Source: Picosynechococcus sp. PCC 7002 (GTDB taxonomy: Bacteria > Cyanobacteriota > Cyanobacteriia > Cyanobacteriales > MRBY01). Taken from it: 64,000 nucleotides of DNA. Below, one piece after another: positions 43,441 through 52,770 of this stretch; the first letter of the stretch is position 1; every line of letters begins with the position of its first letter. The position numbers and the translations under genes are program-made. The notes below the pieces were generated by a model. It saw nothing but the letters and a program-made list of their open reading frames with translations, was not told where the DNA came from and searched no databases. The stretch covers positions 1,798,001 to 1,862,000 of the forward strand of contig NZ_CAWLFA010000001.1 in assembly GCF_963860125.1 (NCBI RefSeq), given 5' to 3'.

Positions 43441-44064
43441 TTACAGGGTTTTTGCCCACTCCCGAATGGCGCGGCGGATCGCCCGACGACCTAAGGGACG
43501 ATTTTCTTCGATCAAAGCCATCATTTTTGTCACTGAAATTTGCGGCAGGGCCAAACTCGTTTCTGAAACGCGATATTCTCCCTGGTCAAGGAGATAAATG
43601 GTTATTTTGCCATCCTCATAGCTCCAAATTTCCGGCACTCCTAACCGTGCATAGATGGGAAACCGTTCTAAAGAGCGGCTTGTCAGTTCAATTTCTAAAG
43701 CCAAATCGGGAGGCGGATCTTTAGCGAGGTCATAGTCCAACTGGCCCCGGATCAAGGGTTCATGCTGGAAGTAAAAACAATTGTCCGGTTCTAAACCTGC
43801 TTTGGCCGCCGGTTTGCGCCAGGTGGTTGAGCCGAGACTTTCATAATCAATTTCTAGTTCATCGGCGCAATCTTTGATCGCATCACCGATCGCCTCTTTA
43901 TAAAATTCATGTTCAGGGAGGGGCGTCATAATTTCTAAAGCTCCATCACAGTAGGCCACGCGACTGGCACGGCTTTCTCCCAAATCCCGCAGGATATTCT
44001 CAAACTGTTGCCAACTGATATTACTCAACAGCACCCGATCCGCCCGTTGTTTTGTCAGCATCAC
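43441..44064 (-). CDS. Uma2 family (DUF820) putative endonuclease
   Basis: A 207-residue Uma2/COG4636 protein with a PD-(D/E)xK-like core. PPDLALEIELTSRSLERFPI carries the acidic active-site residues and YARLGVPEIWSYEDGKITIY the following strand. GALEIMTPLPEHEFYKEAIG at the N-terminal part is the family hallmark. Such genes are very numerous in cyanobacterial genomes and their role is unclear. A degraded copy of its 3' end lies 1.8 kb to the left, across the HNH gene. The predicted start is ATG 44064, near ATG 44061. Confidence 0.87.
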   Translation of the reverse strand: MMLTKQRADRVLLSNISWQQFENILRDLGESRASRVAYCDGALEIMTPLPEHEFYKEAIGDAIKDCADELEIDYESLGSTTWRKPAAKAGLEPDNCFYFQHEPLIRGQLDYDLAKDPPPDLALEIELTSRSLERFPIYARLGVPEIWSYEDGKITIYLLDQGEYRVSETSLALPQISVTKMMALIEENRPLGRRAIRRAIREWAKTL

Positions 44065-44215
44065 TTTATCTCCCCTTGCCGATCACCCTCCATTCTATTT
44101 AATGAATCCCAGGACGTTGGCGATCGCCTTTTTTCACCGAGATTCACGGGAAAAGCCATGGCAAGTTAAAATCAGCCATAGCAAACATTTGTAAACATCA
44201 GCCACCACAGCCACC

Positions 44216-47107
44216 GTGACAGACGCAAAGAGCTACAAAGATACCGTTAATTTGCCAAAAACCACCTTTAATATGCGGGCCAATGCTCCCCAAAAAGAAC
44301 CAGAAATCCAAAAATTCTGGCAAGAAAACCGCATTTACGAAGACCTAGCGCAGAATAACCCCAAAGACTTCTTTACGCTGCACGATGGCCCCCCCTATGC
44401 CAACGGCGACCTCCACATGGGCCATGCCCTAAACAAGGTGCTGAAGGACATCATTAATAAGTACAAGCTCTTACAAGGCTACAAAACCCACTATGTCCCC
44501 GGTTGGGATTGTCACGGTTTACCCATCGAATTAAAGGTACTGCAAAATCTCAGTGCCGATGCCCGGCAAAATCTCACGCCCCTTAAACTGCGTTACAAAG
44601 CCCGTGACTTTGCCCTCAAAACCCAAAAAGCCCAAGCAGCCGGATTTCAACGGTATGGCGTTTGGGGCGACTGGGAAAACCCTTATCTCACCCTCACCCC
44701 AGAATATGAAGCGGCTCAAATCGGCGTATTTGGCGACATGGCCCTCAAAGGCTATATCTATCGCGGTCTGAAGCCCGTCCATTGGAGTCCGAGTTCCCAA
44801 ACGGCCCTCGCCGAGGCAGAACTTGAATACCCCGAAGGCCACACTTCCCAAAGTATCTATGTCTCTTTTCCGATCACGGATCTAAGCCCGGAAGCCAAAG
44901 CTACTTTAGGCGAATTTGCCGATAGTTTGGGCGTGGCGATTTGGACAACAACCCCTTGGACATTGCCTGGTAACTTGGCTGTGGCGATTAATCCTGACCT
45001 GGAATATGCCGTGGTAGAAACCGATGGTAGCCTCTGCGCCCAGAAATATTTAGTGGTGGCCAAGGATCTCGCAGAAAGTTTAACGAAAACCTTTGACGCT
45101 GCCTTAACAGTGAAAACCAGCTTTAAAGGGGAAATCCTTGAACATTGCACCTATCAGCATCCCCTCTACAATCGCACCAGTCCGGTGGTGGCTGGTGGTG
45201 ACTACATCACAACGGAATCTGGGACGGGCCTCGTTCACACTGCGCCAGGCCATGGTCAGGAAGACTACATCACGGGCCAGAAATATGGTTTACCCATCCT
45301 TTCCCCGGTAGATGCAGAAGGAACTTTAACTGAAGAAGCAGGCGAATTTGCGGGCTTAAATGTTCTCGACGGAGCAAATAACGCAATCATCGCGGCTTTA
45401 ACGGAAAAACGTGCTCTTTTAAAACAAGAAGCCTACCAACACAAATATCCCTACGATTGGCGTACCAAAAAACCGACGATTTTCCGGGCCACAGAACAGT
45501 GGTTCGCCTCCGTGGAAGGGTTCCGGGATGAAGCTCTCAAGGCAATTAAGGGGGTGCGGTGGATTCCGGCCCAGGGGGAAAATCGGATCACGGCCATGGT
45601 TGGCGATCGCAGTGACTGGTGTATTTCCCGGCAACGCAATTGGGGTGTCCCCATTCCTGTTTTCTACGACGAGGAAACCGGGGAAGCATTGTTAAATGAA
45701 ACCACCATTAACCACGTTAAAGAAATCATTGCCAAGGAAGGTTCTGACGCTTGGTGGAAACGTTCGGTAGAAGAACTTTTACCGGAGGAATATCGTGACA
45801 ATGGTCGCACTTACCGCAAGGGTACCGATACCATGGATGTGTGGTTTGATTCGGGTTCTTCCTGGGCGGCTGTGGCTAAACAGCGGGACGGTTTAAATTA
45901 TCCTGTGGATCTGTATTTAGAAGGTTCTGACCAGCATCGGGGTTGGTTCCAGTCGAGTCTTTTAACCAGTGTGGCTGTTAATAATGTGGCCCCCTATAAA
46001 ACGGTATTAACCCACGGTTTTGTGCTCGATGAAAAGGGCTACAAAATGAGTAAATCCCTGGGAAATGTTGTTGATCCCAATATCATTATTAATGGCGGCA
46101 AAAACCAGAAAACCGAACCGCCCTATGGTGCAGATGTGCTGCGCCTATGGGTTTCTTCGGTGGATTACTCTTCAGATGTGCCCATTGGCCAAACAATTCT
46201 GAAACAGTTGGCGGATGTTTATCGCAAAATTCGCAATACAGCCCGTTTCTTATTAGGAAATATCCATGATTTTGATCCAGCGAAAGATGCAGTTGCTTAC
46301 AGTGATTTACCGGAATTAGATAAGTATATTTTGCATCAAACCCACAATGTTTTTACAGAAGTTACAGAAGCTTTTGAGGAATTCCAATTCTTTAAATTCT
46401 TCCAAAAGGTGCAAAATTTCTGCGTGGTGGATCTGTCGAATTTCTATCTCGATATTGCCAAGGATCGCCTCTACATTTCTGATGTGAATGCTCCCCGGCG
46501 GCGCAGTTGTCAAACGGTAATGGCGATTATCCTTGAAACTCTGGCCAAGGCGATCGCCCCAGTATTGTGTCACATGGCGGAGGATATTTGGCAGAACTTG
46601 CCCTACGAAACGGAGCATCAATCGGTGTTTAGTGCGGGTTGGTATCAACTCGATCCCCAATGGGCAGCGGACGAAACTTTATTCCAACGGTGGGAAGAAC
46701 TGCGCAAAATCCGCAACAGCGTGAACCTCGTTCTCGAAAAAGCCCGCACAGAAAAATTAATCGGTGCTTCCCTCGAAGCAAAAATTCTGATGCGCGATGT
46801 GGATGGGGCCTTAACAGACTGGCTCGCGGCCCTAAATCCCGCCGATAGTTTGAGTGAGTCCCCACGGGTGGATGAACTGCGCTATTTGCTCCTTATTTCC
46901 CAGGTGGAATTTGTAACGGCAGCCCTCGACGATCAGCAGTACCAAGACACCCTGGAGTTGGCTGAAGGCAAGCTCCAAATCGCCGTGGTCAAGGCGGACG
47001 GTCACAAATGCGATCGCTGTTGGAATTACTCCACACAAGTGGGCACCTTTACGGATGATCCCACCATTTGTGAACGCTGTAATGCAGCCTTAGCCGGTCA
47101 ATTCTAA
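44216..47107 (+). CDS. ileS: isoleucyl-tRNA synthetase
   Basis: A 963-residue class I synthetase. The HIGH motif appears as GPPYANGDLHMGHALNK (residues about 57-73) and KMSKSLGNVVDPN provides KMSKS (around residue 610). The editing domain (TTTPWTLPGNLAVA, GTGLVHTAPGHGQEDY) and a C-terminal zinc finger (CDRCWNYS ... CERC) are complete. The start codon is GTG at 44216 after CCACCGT; no strong Shine-Dalgarno is seen. Confidence 0.97.
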   Translation: MTDAKSYKDTVNLPKTTFNMRANAPQKEPEIQKFWQENRIYEDLAQNNPKDFFTLHDGPPYANGDLHMGHALNKVLKDIINKYKLLQGYKTHYVPGWDCHGLPIELKVLQNLSADARQNLTPLKLRYKARDFALKTQKAQAAGFQRYGVWGDWENPYLTLTPEYEAAQIGVFGDMALKGYIYRGLKPVHWSPSSQTALAEAELEYPEGHTSQSIYVSFPITDLSPEAKATLGEFADSLGVAIWTTTPWTLPGNLAVAINPDLEYAVVETDGSLCAQKYLVVAKDLAESLTKTFDAALTVKTSFKGEILEHCTYQHPLYNRTSPVVAGGDYITTESGTGLVHTAPGHGQEDYITGQKYGLPILSPVDAEGTLTEEAGEFAGLNVLDGANNAIIAALTEKRALLKQEAYQHKYPYDWRTKKPTIFRATEQWFASVEGFRDEALKAIKGVRWIPAQGENRITAMVGDRSDWCISRQRNWGVPIPVFYDEETGEALLNETTINHVKEIIAKEGSDAWWKRSVEELLPEEYRDNGRTYRKGTDTMDVWFDSGSSWAAVAKQRDGLNYPVDLYLEGSDQHRGWFQSSLLTSVAVNNVAPYKTVLTHGFVLDEKGYKMSKSLGNVVDPNIIINGGKNQKTEPPYGADVLRLWVSSVDYSSDVPIGQTILKQLADVYRKIRNTARFLLGNIHDFDPAKDAVAYSDLPELDKYILHQTHNVFTEVTEAFEEFQFFKFFQKVQNFCVVDLSNFYLDIAKDRLYISDVNAPRRRSCQTVMAIILETLAKAIAPVLCHMAEDIWQNLPYETEHQSVFSAGWYQLDPQWAADETLFQRWEELRKIRNSVNLVLEKARTEKLIGASLEAKILMRDVDGALTDWLAALNPADSLSESPRVDELRYLLLISQVEFVTAALDDQQYQDTLELAEGKLQIAVVKADGHKCDRCWNYSTQVGTFTDDPTICERCNAALAGQF

Positions 47108-47149
47108 GTTGCGCTTTAGGGGTGGGAGTAATCTCGCCCTTAATTTTTT

Positions 47150-47854
47150 ATGGATGTCAATCATCTCGTCGCGGAAATCTTTTCCCCAGCCCTCCGGATG
47201 CCCCTGGGAACGGTCATCACTTATCTGGGGGCGCTGTTGGCGATCGCCGAAGGTCTCAGTCGCAAAAATCACCTAAGCCCAGAACTGACCCGCAAAATTG
47301 TCCATATCGGCAGTGGTAATGTCATTCTCCTCGCCTGGTGGTTTGATATTCCGATGGAAATTGGCATTGCTGCCGCCTTTATTGCAGGCTTAATTGCCCT
47401 GATTTCCTACTTCCTGCCGATTTTACCCAGCGTGAATAGCGTCGGTCGCCAGAGCCTCGGCACCTTTTTCTATGCCCTCAGTATGGGGGTGTTGATCTGG
47501 TGGTTTTGGTCGATTCAGCAACCTGTATTTGCGGTGCTTGGCATTTTGGTGATGGCCTGGGGCGATGGTTTGGCTGCCGTGGTCGGTAGCCAATTGGGCA
47601 AACATCCCTACGAAATTCTTGGCAACAAAAAAAGCCTCGAAGGCACCGCCACAATGTTTGGGGTGGGTTTCTTGATTTGCGGTTTATTATTTCTCGGTTT
47701 TGACCTCATGCTTTGGCAAAAAGCGGCGATCGCCCTCGTTGTTGCCCTTTGTTCTACCTTGCTCGAAAGCATTGCCCAGTTTGGCATTGATAATTTTTTG
47801 GTGCCCGTCGGCAGTGCGGCGATCGCCTTTTTACTCGTACAAGCTTTGATTTAG
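47150..47854 (+). CDS. phytol/polyprenol kinase-like membrane protein
   Basis: This 234-residue protein has six or seven membrane helices and belongs to the CTP-dependent phosphatidate cytidylyltransferase-like/dolichol kinase family. It carries RKIVHIGSGNVIL near residue 50, MAWGDGLAAVVGSQLGKH (about residue 145) and NKKSLEGTATMF, the three family motifs. The closest known cyanobacterial relative is the phytol kinase (Synechocystis slr1652, plant VTE5), which recycles phytol into tocopherol. The 3' end overlaps the YkvA gene by four bases in convergent orientation. Confidence 0.88.
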   Translation: MDVNHLVAEIFSPALRMPLGTVITYLGALLAIAEGLSRKNHLSPELTRKIVHIGSGNVILLAWWFDIPMEIGIAAAFIAGLIALISYFLPILPSVNSVGRQSLGTFFYALSMGVLIWWFWSIQQPVFAVLGILVMAWGDGLAAVVGSQLGKHPYEILGNKKSLEGTATMFGVGFLICGLLFLGFDLMLWQKAAIALVVALCSTLLESIAQFGIDNFLVPVGSAAIAFLLVQALI

Positions 47855-48159
47855 GATTCATCTACCGAAACCGAAGGGATATCCACCGTTGCCGTCGTTT
47901 CTCCCTGGGTTGTCGTTTTCCCTTGGGAATTTTCTTGGCGGGCTTGGAAAAAAGCCAAGGCCATTTGGGACAGTTCCGCAATCAACAATGTCGCCAGCAT
48001 CACATCATCAATCTGACCCGCAATGGGGAAAAAGTCCGGTGAAATATCAATGGGGCTGATCAAATATGCCAAAGTGCCTAAAATAATCCACCACCGGTAT
48101 TTCGGATTGCGCAGGGTGTTGCGGTACCAATCATAAAGAGCCTTGGGAGAAAGCGACAT
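47851..48159 (-). CDS. DUF1232 (YkvA) membrane protein
   Basis: A 102-residue protein with the DUF1232 core RWWIILGTLAYLISPIDISP followed by DFFPIAGQIDDVMLATLLI; the sequence SPID-DFFP-GxxDD is diagnostic. The tail is Gln/Thr-rich. The family sits in membranes and has no known biochemical role. Confidence 0.88.
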   Translation of the reverse strand: MSLSPKALYDWYRNTLRNPKYRWWIILGTLAYLISPIDISPDFFPIAGQIDDVMLATLLIAELSQMALAFFQARQENSQGKTTTQGETTATVDIPSVSVDES

Positions 48160-48272
48160 AATATTCTTTTAATTCATTCAGGGAATACCTCAATTTTGCA
48201 GAATCCTCTTCTTTCGCAACCAGTGTAGAAAACCGCCACCATCTCCCCCGAATCCAGTTAATTTTTCCCAAG

Positions 48273-48304
48273 AAAAAAGAGGCTAGGCTTAAAGGCCCAA
48301 CCTC
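48273..48304 (-). terminator. Rho-independent terminator of psbB
   Basis: On the minus strand GAGGTTGGGC, loop CTTTAA and GCCTAGCCTC form a 10-bp stem (with two G-T pairs) followed by six T residues, about 60 bp past the psbB stop. Confidence 0.88.
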
Positions 48305-48362
48305 CTCAAAATGAATTATTGGAAAAAACTTTCCGATCGATGCAATAGATACCTGTGTTTAA

Positions 48363-49886
48363 TTAGCTAGCACGGGTACTCTTGTCACCAACCTTCTGGA
48401 AGAAGCCCCATTCCACTTGCTCTTCTGCCAGTTCAGGGTCAACCCCAGCAAATACGTCACGGTACAACGTCCGAGAACCATGCCAAATGTGACCAAAGAA
48501 GAACAGCAGCGCAAATACAGCGTGACCAAAAGTGAACCAACCACGGGGGCTCGTCCGGAATACACCGTCAGAACCAAGGGTTTCAGTATCAAACTCGAAA
48601 GGCTCACCCAACTGGGCACGACGGGCGTATTTTCTGACAGTGGCAGCATCGGTGAAGGTTTGACCATTGAGTTCGCCACCCAAGAAGGAAACCGTAACCC
48701 CAGCCTGTTCAACGGAGAACTTAGACTCAGAACGACGGAACGGAATATCAGCCCGGAGGACGCCATCCGCATCGGTCATGACCACAGGGAAGGTTTCAAA
48801 GAAGTTGGGCATCCGACGAACAAAAAGCTCACGACCTTCTGCATCTTTGAAGACAGGGTGGCCGGCCCAAGACTGAGCAATTCCATCACCTTGATCCATC
48901 GGCCCTGTACGGAACAAACCACCTTTCGCAGGGCTGTTACCGACATAGTCATAAAAAGCAAGTTTTTCAGGAATTGTATTCCAAGCTTCCGCAGGTGTTG
49001 CCCCTGACGCAATTTCAGCATCCACACGGCGCTGAATTTCGTTTTGGAAATAACCCTGGTCCCACTGATAACGGGTCGGGCCGAAAAGTTCGATGGGGGT
49101 GGTAGCGTTGCCGTACCACATGGTGCCAGCGACGACGAATGCGGCAAAAAATACCGCTGCAATACTGCTGGATAAAACCGTCTCAATGTTACCCATCCGG
49201 AGTGCCTTATACAGACGCTCAGGGGGACGCACACTGAGGTGGAAAAGACCAGCAATAATCCCAACGATACCAGCGGCAATGTGGTGCGCCACAACGCCGC
49301 CAGGGTTGAAGGGGTTAAATCCACTGGGGCCCCAATCGGGGGCAACGGCTTGGACATGGCCCGTTACACCATAGGGGTCAGAAACCCACATTCCAGGCCC
49401 CCAGACGCCGCTGAGGTGAAAGGCTCCAAAGCCGAAGCAAAGAAGACCAGATAGGAACAGGTGAATCCCAAACATTTTCGGCAAGTCTAGGGCAGGCTTA
49501 CCGGTACGGGAGTCAACAAAAAGATCGAGATCCCAATAAACCCAGTGCCAAACGGCAGCGAGGAACAGAAGACCGGACAGAACGATGTGTGCTGCGGCGA
49601 CGCCTTCAAAGGACCAAAAACCGGGGTTAGTGCCTACAGCACCAGTGATATCCCAGCCATTCCAGGAGCCAGTTACGCCCAGCCGTGCCATGAACGGCAG
49701 TACGAACATGCCCTGCCGCCACATGGGATTGAGGACGGGATCACTGGGATCGAAAATTGCTAGCTCATAGAGGGCCATTGAGCCAGCCCAACCTGCGACA
49801 AGCGCAGTGTGCATGAGGTGTACAGAAATCAGACGACCTGGGTCGTTAAGGACGACTGTATGTACGCGGTACCAAGGTAGTCCCAT
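48363..49886 (-). CDS. psbB: photosystem II chlorophyll-binding protein CP47
   Basis: The 507-residue CP47 inner antenna has six membrane helices with paired histidines (LISVHLMHTALVAGWAG, EGVAAAHIVLSGLLFLAAVWHW split, VAHHIAAGIVGIIAGLFH). The large lumenal loop between helices 5 and 6 is complete, ending with HAVFALLFFFGHIWHG. It binds chlorophyll a and beta-carotene and transfers energy to the D1/D2 centre. AGGAGG lies 10 bases before ATG. Only psbB is seen here; psbT does not follow it. Confidence 0.98.
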   Translation of the reverse strand: MGLPWYRVHTVVLNDPGRLISVHLMHTALVAGWAGSMALYELAIFDPSDPVLNPMWRQGMFVLPFMARLGVTGSWNGWDITGAVGTNPGFWSFEGVAAAHIVLSGLLFLAAVWHWVYWDLDLFVDSRTGKPALDLPKMFGIHLFLSGLLCFGFGAFHLSGVWGPGMWVSDPYGVTGHVQAVAPDWGPSGFNPFNPGGVVAHHIAAGIVGIIAGLFHLSVRPPERLYKALRMGNIETVLSSSIAAVFFAAFVVAGTMWYGNATTPIELFGPTRYQWDQGYFQNEIQRRVDAEIASGATPAEAWNTIPEKLAFYDYVGNSPAKGGLFRTGPMDQGDGIAQSWAGHPVFKDAEGRELFVRRMPNFFETFPVVMTDADGVLRADIPFRRSESKFSVEQAGVTVSFLGGELNGQTFTDAATVRKYARRAQLGEPFEFDTETLGSDGVFRTSPRGWFTFGHAVFALLFFFGHIWHGSRTLYRDVFAGVDPELAEEQVEWGFFQKVGDKSTRAS

Positions 49887-50255
49887 TGACTACTCTCCTC
49901 CTAAACAATCGTGTCTACTATGACCAAATATTTTCTCATTATTAACGAGGATTGGTCTGAACCGAGAAAAACAACTTCAAATCTATAGGAAGATTTTGAG
50001 TTGAAACGGCTTTTTGACGGCAATGTCTTCGTAGACTTTAATAAAAGCTTCCTCGGAAAAATTTACAAAAGTTTACAAAGCATCCTCAAGAAAGTTGTTT
50101 TGTTATTGCTAGTTGTCCCAAGGACTTAAGCGTTTTTTTCTTCTCTCTAAACTACGATACAAAGGGTTTGTGCTGGGTTTAGGGGGAAGATTGTTTAAAG
50201 AAGTGTAACTATTGTTAGAGGGCTTGGCAAGCGTATTACGGGAAATGTAATGGCG
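49887..50255. promoter_or_regulatory. psbB upstream region
   Basis: This 369-bp gap contains no gene. It supplies the psbB leader (Shine-Dalgarno AGGAGGAGAG) and promoter. The first 200 bp upstream of psbB are AT-rich with runs such as AAAAAACGCTTAAGTCC. I could not single out a -35/-10 pair confidently. Confidence 0.4.
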
Positions 50256-50573
50256 CTAATGGCTTGGAGTTGGGTCTTTGTAGAGAGTGTTGGCTTGGTT
50301 TAATTGGGCGATCGCCTCTTCGGGACTGATGAGGCGTTTGATCATCACTTGACCGATGTTCTCGGTTTTGACCTTCGTGGGATCGGGCGTCACTTCCAGC
50401 ATCAGGATCGGGTCGTCTACTTGGTAGAGCCAGAGGCGCTCCCCCTGGTTTTCCATGGCGATGTTGGTGCGCTGAATCTTGGGGGGACGCCGCCAGGACA
50501 GAATATCCCAGGGGCCACCGGGTTCCCAAACGCGGCCAATGTGCCACCCTTCGGTGAGAAAAAAATATTGCAT
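50256..50573 (-). CDS. small conserved protein of unknown function
   Basis: A 105-residue protein from ATG 50573, beginning MQYFFLTEGWHIGRVWEPGG. It contains a beta-rich centre (RLWLYQVDDPILMLEVTP) and a helical tail (LISPEEAIAQLNQANTLY). Longer in-frame starts exist up to 50687, but the sequence there is unlike protein and runs through a terminator. I do not recognise a family; the Trp/Gly-rich start suggests a conserved cyanobacterial fold. Confidence 0.6.
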   Translation of the reverse strand: MQYFFLTEGWHIGRVWEPGGPWDILSWRRPPKIQRTNIAMENQGERLWLYQVDDPILMLEVTPDPTKVKTENIGQVMIKRLISPEEAIAQLNQANTLYKDPTPSH

Positions 50574-50685
50574 AAGCGAGAATTTAGGGCAGATCAATGT
50601 CCAAAATGATAGGCTCGATTGCCCTTTATACCCAGGGGTGGGGTCAATAAATCGCAAATATTTTCTAGGTTTTACCATCGCGATC

Positions 50686-50715
50686 AAAAAACCCCCAAGG
50701 ATTTTGGAGGTTTTT
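50686..50715 (-). terminator. terminator after the MBL-fold gene
   Basis: On the minus strand AAAAACCTCCAA, a short loop and TTGGGGGTTTTTT form a stem followed by six T residues. The A-run on the other side makes it nearly bidirectional. It lies 31 bp beyond the stop of the minus-strand MBL-fold gene. Confidence 0.75.
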
Positions 50716-50746
50716 CAATCAAATCAAAGGAACAATGATGATCCGC

Positions 50747-51571
50747 CTAGGCCCGCAACAGGGGGCGATCGCTTAAAACTTTAATCTCCGAATTGGCTTG
50801 GGAAAGGGCCGCTCGATTGACCTGGAGGCGATTTGAAGCCACCGTGGTCACCTTAATTTCGTTACGGTCTACTAAGTTTAAAAAGGATTCAATGGACTGG
50901 AGCCCACAGGTGTCGTCCCCGGCCGTTGTTTTATAGTGGGTCGGGATAACAATCTTGGGACGCAGCAACTCTAGGGCTTGGAGCGCTTGGGCTGGGGTGT
51001 AACCCTTGGGGGGAATATTCTGTGGGTCGGCGTCGGTGCCCCCAACGGGGATCATCAGAATATCTGGGCTGCCCCCGGTCAAAATAAAATCATCGATGTC
51101 CACTTCTTCCCCAGCGCCGCCGAGGTGCAAGAGACTAATGCCTCCCTGGCGCCAGCTCCAGGCAATGTTGGGCGGGAAGCGCCAGCCCCGATAGCGTTCG
51201 ATGTTGGCATGGGCGAGGCTAATGCCGTCAAAGGTGATGTTATTCACGGGATATTGTCCGGCTTGGAACAAAATCCTGGGGTCTCCGGGTAAACCATCGG
51301 TATAGCCTTCGTCGAACAGTTGGCTACTCAACAGGACAATGTCTGCTTGGGGAAATGTGTCCCGATAACCTGCGGTACAACTGAGGGCACGGAAGGGATT
51401 AATGAGAACCTTAGTCCCCGCACCACTGACGGAAAAACAGGTGTGACCCAGCCATTCAATATCAAGGTTGCCGGTTTGGGCTTGGACGGTATTTTTTTGC
51501 AGCAGAGAAAAGCCGGCGATCGCCCCAAAAGCACTAATCCCTGCGGTCTGAATAAACTGTCTACGTTTCAT
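50747..51571 (-). CDS. Tat-exported metallo-beta-lactamase-fold protein with degenerate metal site
   Basis: A 274-residue protein with a twin-arginine signal (KRRQFIQTAGISAFGAIAGF). The fold resembles UlaG-like MBL proteins: IEWLGHTCFSVSG at the start, ADIVLLSSQLFDEGYTDGLP where HxHxDH should lie, LHLGGAGEEVD, and KIVIPTHYKTTAGDD near the end. Only some metal-ligand positions remain, because the HxHxDH motif is replaced by SSQLFDE. It may be a non-enzymatic or altered-metal member. It follows trpG on the same strand by 22 bp, so it may share its transcript. Confidence 0.82.
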   Translation of the reverse strand: MKRRQFIQTAGISAFGAIAGFSLLQKNTVQAQTGNLDIEWLGHTCFSVSGAGTKVLINPFRALSCTAGYRDTFPQADIVLLSSQLFDEGYTDGLPGDPRILFQAGQYPVNNITFDGISLAHANIERYRGWRFPPNIAWSWRQGGISLLHLGGAGEEVDIDDFILTGGSPDILMIPVGGTDADPQNIPPKGYTPAQALQALELLRPKIVIPTHYKTTAGDDTCGLQSIESFLNLVDRNEIKVTTVASNRLQVNRAALSQANSEIKVLSDRPLLRA

Positions 51572-51593
51572 GGTTATGTCGGGGAGCCCCTCA

Positions 51594-52217
51594 CTAATTC
51601 GTTACAAGCAGCGGTACAGGCGACAGAGTAGCGAGGAAATTCCGCAAAAGCTGTTTACCTGCCGTGGTTAAGATACTTTCGGGATGGAATTGTACCCCCT
51701 GGATATGGGGATAATCCCGATGTTGTACGCCCATAATCGTACCGTCATCCACCCAAGCAGTGACCTCTAAACAATCAGGACAATTATTTTTGTCGATCAC
51801 CAAGCTATGGTAACGGGTGGCGGGGAATGGATTTTCTAAACCAGCAAATACCCCTTTGTTGGCATGGTGAATCGCGGAGATCTTGCCATGCATCAGGGTT
51901 GCGGCACCGATAATTTTGCCCCCAAACACCTGGCCGATGCTTTGGTGTCCCAGACAAACCCCAAGGATAGGAAGTTCCTGGCCCAATTCTTTGATCACCG
52001 CCAAGGAAATCCCCGCGTCTTCTGGACGGCCTGGCCCCGGCGAAATGACGATGCCCGCAGGTTGTTTGGCACGAATTTCAGCGAGGGTAATTTTGTCGTT
52101 CCGATACACTTCGATGTCCTGGGCCACGGGTAATTCTTTGCCTAATTCGCCGAGGTATTGGACAAGGTTATAGGTGAAACTGTCATAGTTGTCGATGACG
52201 ATGATCAAAGGGGTCAC
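51594..52217 (-). CDS. trpG: anthranilate/aminodeoxychorismate synthase glutamine amidotransferase
   Basis: A 207-residue class I glutamine amidotransferase that supplies ammonia to TrpE or PabB. Features: IDNYDSFTYNLVQYLGE, oxyanion region GIVISPGPGRPEDAG, nucleophile Cys in LGVCLGHQSIGQ, and the His-Glu pair in VQFHPESILT. TrpG and PabA cannot be separated by sequence; in many bacteria one protein serves both. It lies 39 bp after dgkA in the ybeY operon. Confidence 0.94.
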   Translation of the reverse strand: MTPLIIVIDNYDSFTYNLVQYLGELGKELPVAQDIEVYRNDKITLAEIRAKQPAGIVISPGPGRPEDAGISLAVIKELGQELPILGVCLGHQSIGQVFGGKIIGAATLMHGKISAIHHANKGVFAGLENPFPATRYHSLVIDKNNCPDCLEVTAWVDDGTIMGVQHRDYPHIQGVQFHPESILTTAGKQLLRNFLATLSPVPLLVTN

Positions 52218-52256
52218 ACTCCTTTAGATAGTGATGGGGATTTGTGCGGGGTTGAG

Positions 52257-52745
52257 CTAGGGAAACAGGGAAATTTTTTGCGGTGAAAAATAGGATTTTA
52301 CAGGGGTTAAGATAGCAGGCTCTAGGAGTGCTTGGAAGTGGGGCCAAGCGATTAATCCGGCAATGGCCACCGAGGCGATCGCCCCAATGAGTACTGCCGC
52401 CGCCGCGCAGTCTTTGGCAATTTTTGCGAGCTCATGGTAACTCTGCTGTACTGTGAGATCCACCACCGATTCGAGGGCTGTATTTAGCAACTCCAGGACA
52501 AGCACTAGGGCGACCATGGCTGTGAGGATCGCTGTTTCTAGATAATTGAGGGACAACAGCCAACACATTGTCCACACAAAAACGGCGATCGCCAAGTGAA
52601 TCCGAAAATTTCTCTGGGTGCGGGTGGCGTACACAATGCCCTGCCAAGCGTAACGGAAGCTCGCGAGGAGGTCAGGGGCCACTTTCCAGGCTAGCGATCG
52701 CCGTTCCCGGTCGGGGGGTGAGAGGATTTTTTTGTGCTGTGTCAT
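52257..52745 (-). CDS. dgkA: diacylglycerol/undecaprenol kinase
   Basis: A 162-residue protein with three membrane helices after a cytoplasmic N-terminal helix. The catalytic motif ELLNTALESVVDL and the upstream RTQRNFRIHLAIA segment identify the prokaryotic DgkA family, which phosphorylates diacylglycerol or undecaprenol at the membrane. ATG 52745 follows GGGAGAAG; the longer frame to 52826 would run inside ybeY. It starts 25 bp beyond the ybeY stop. Confidence 0.93.
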   Translation of the reverse strand: MTQHKKILSPPDRERRSLAWKVAPDLLASFRYAWQGIVYATRTQRNFRIHLAIAVFVWTMCWLLSLNYLETAILTAMVALVLVLELLNTALESVVDLTVQQSYHELAKIAKDCAAAAVLIGAIASVAIAGLIAWPHFQALLEPAILTPVKSYFSPQKISLFP

Positions 52746-52770
52746 CTTCTCCCTCAATAGAATCACCCCA

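Noticed and set aside
48160..48362. psbT downstream of psbB
   Set aside because: The sequence after psbB holds only a terminator; no PsbT-like peptide is seen.
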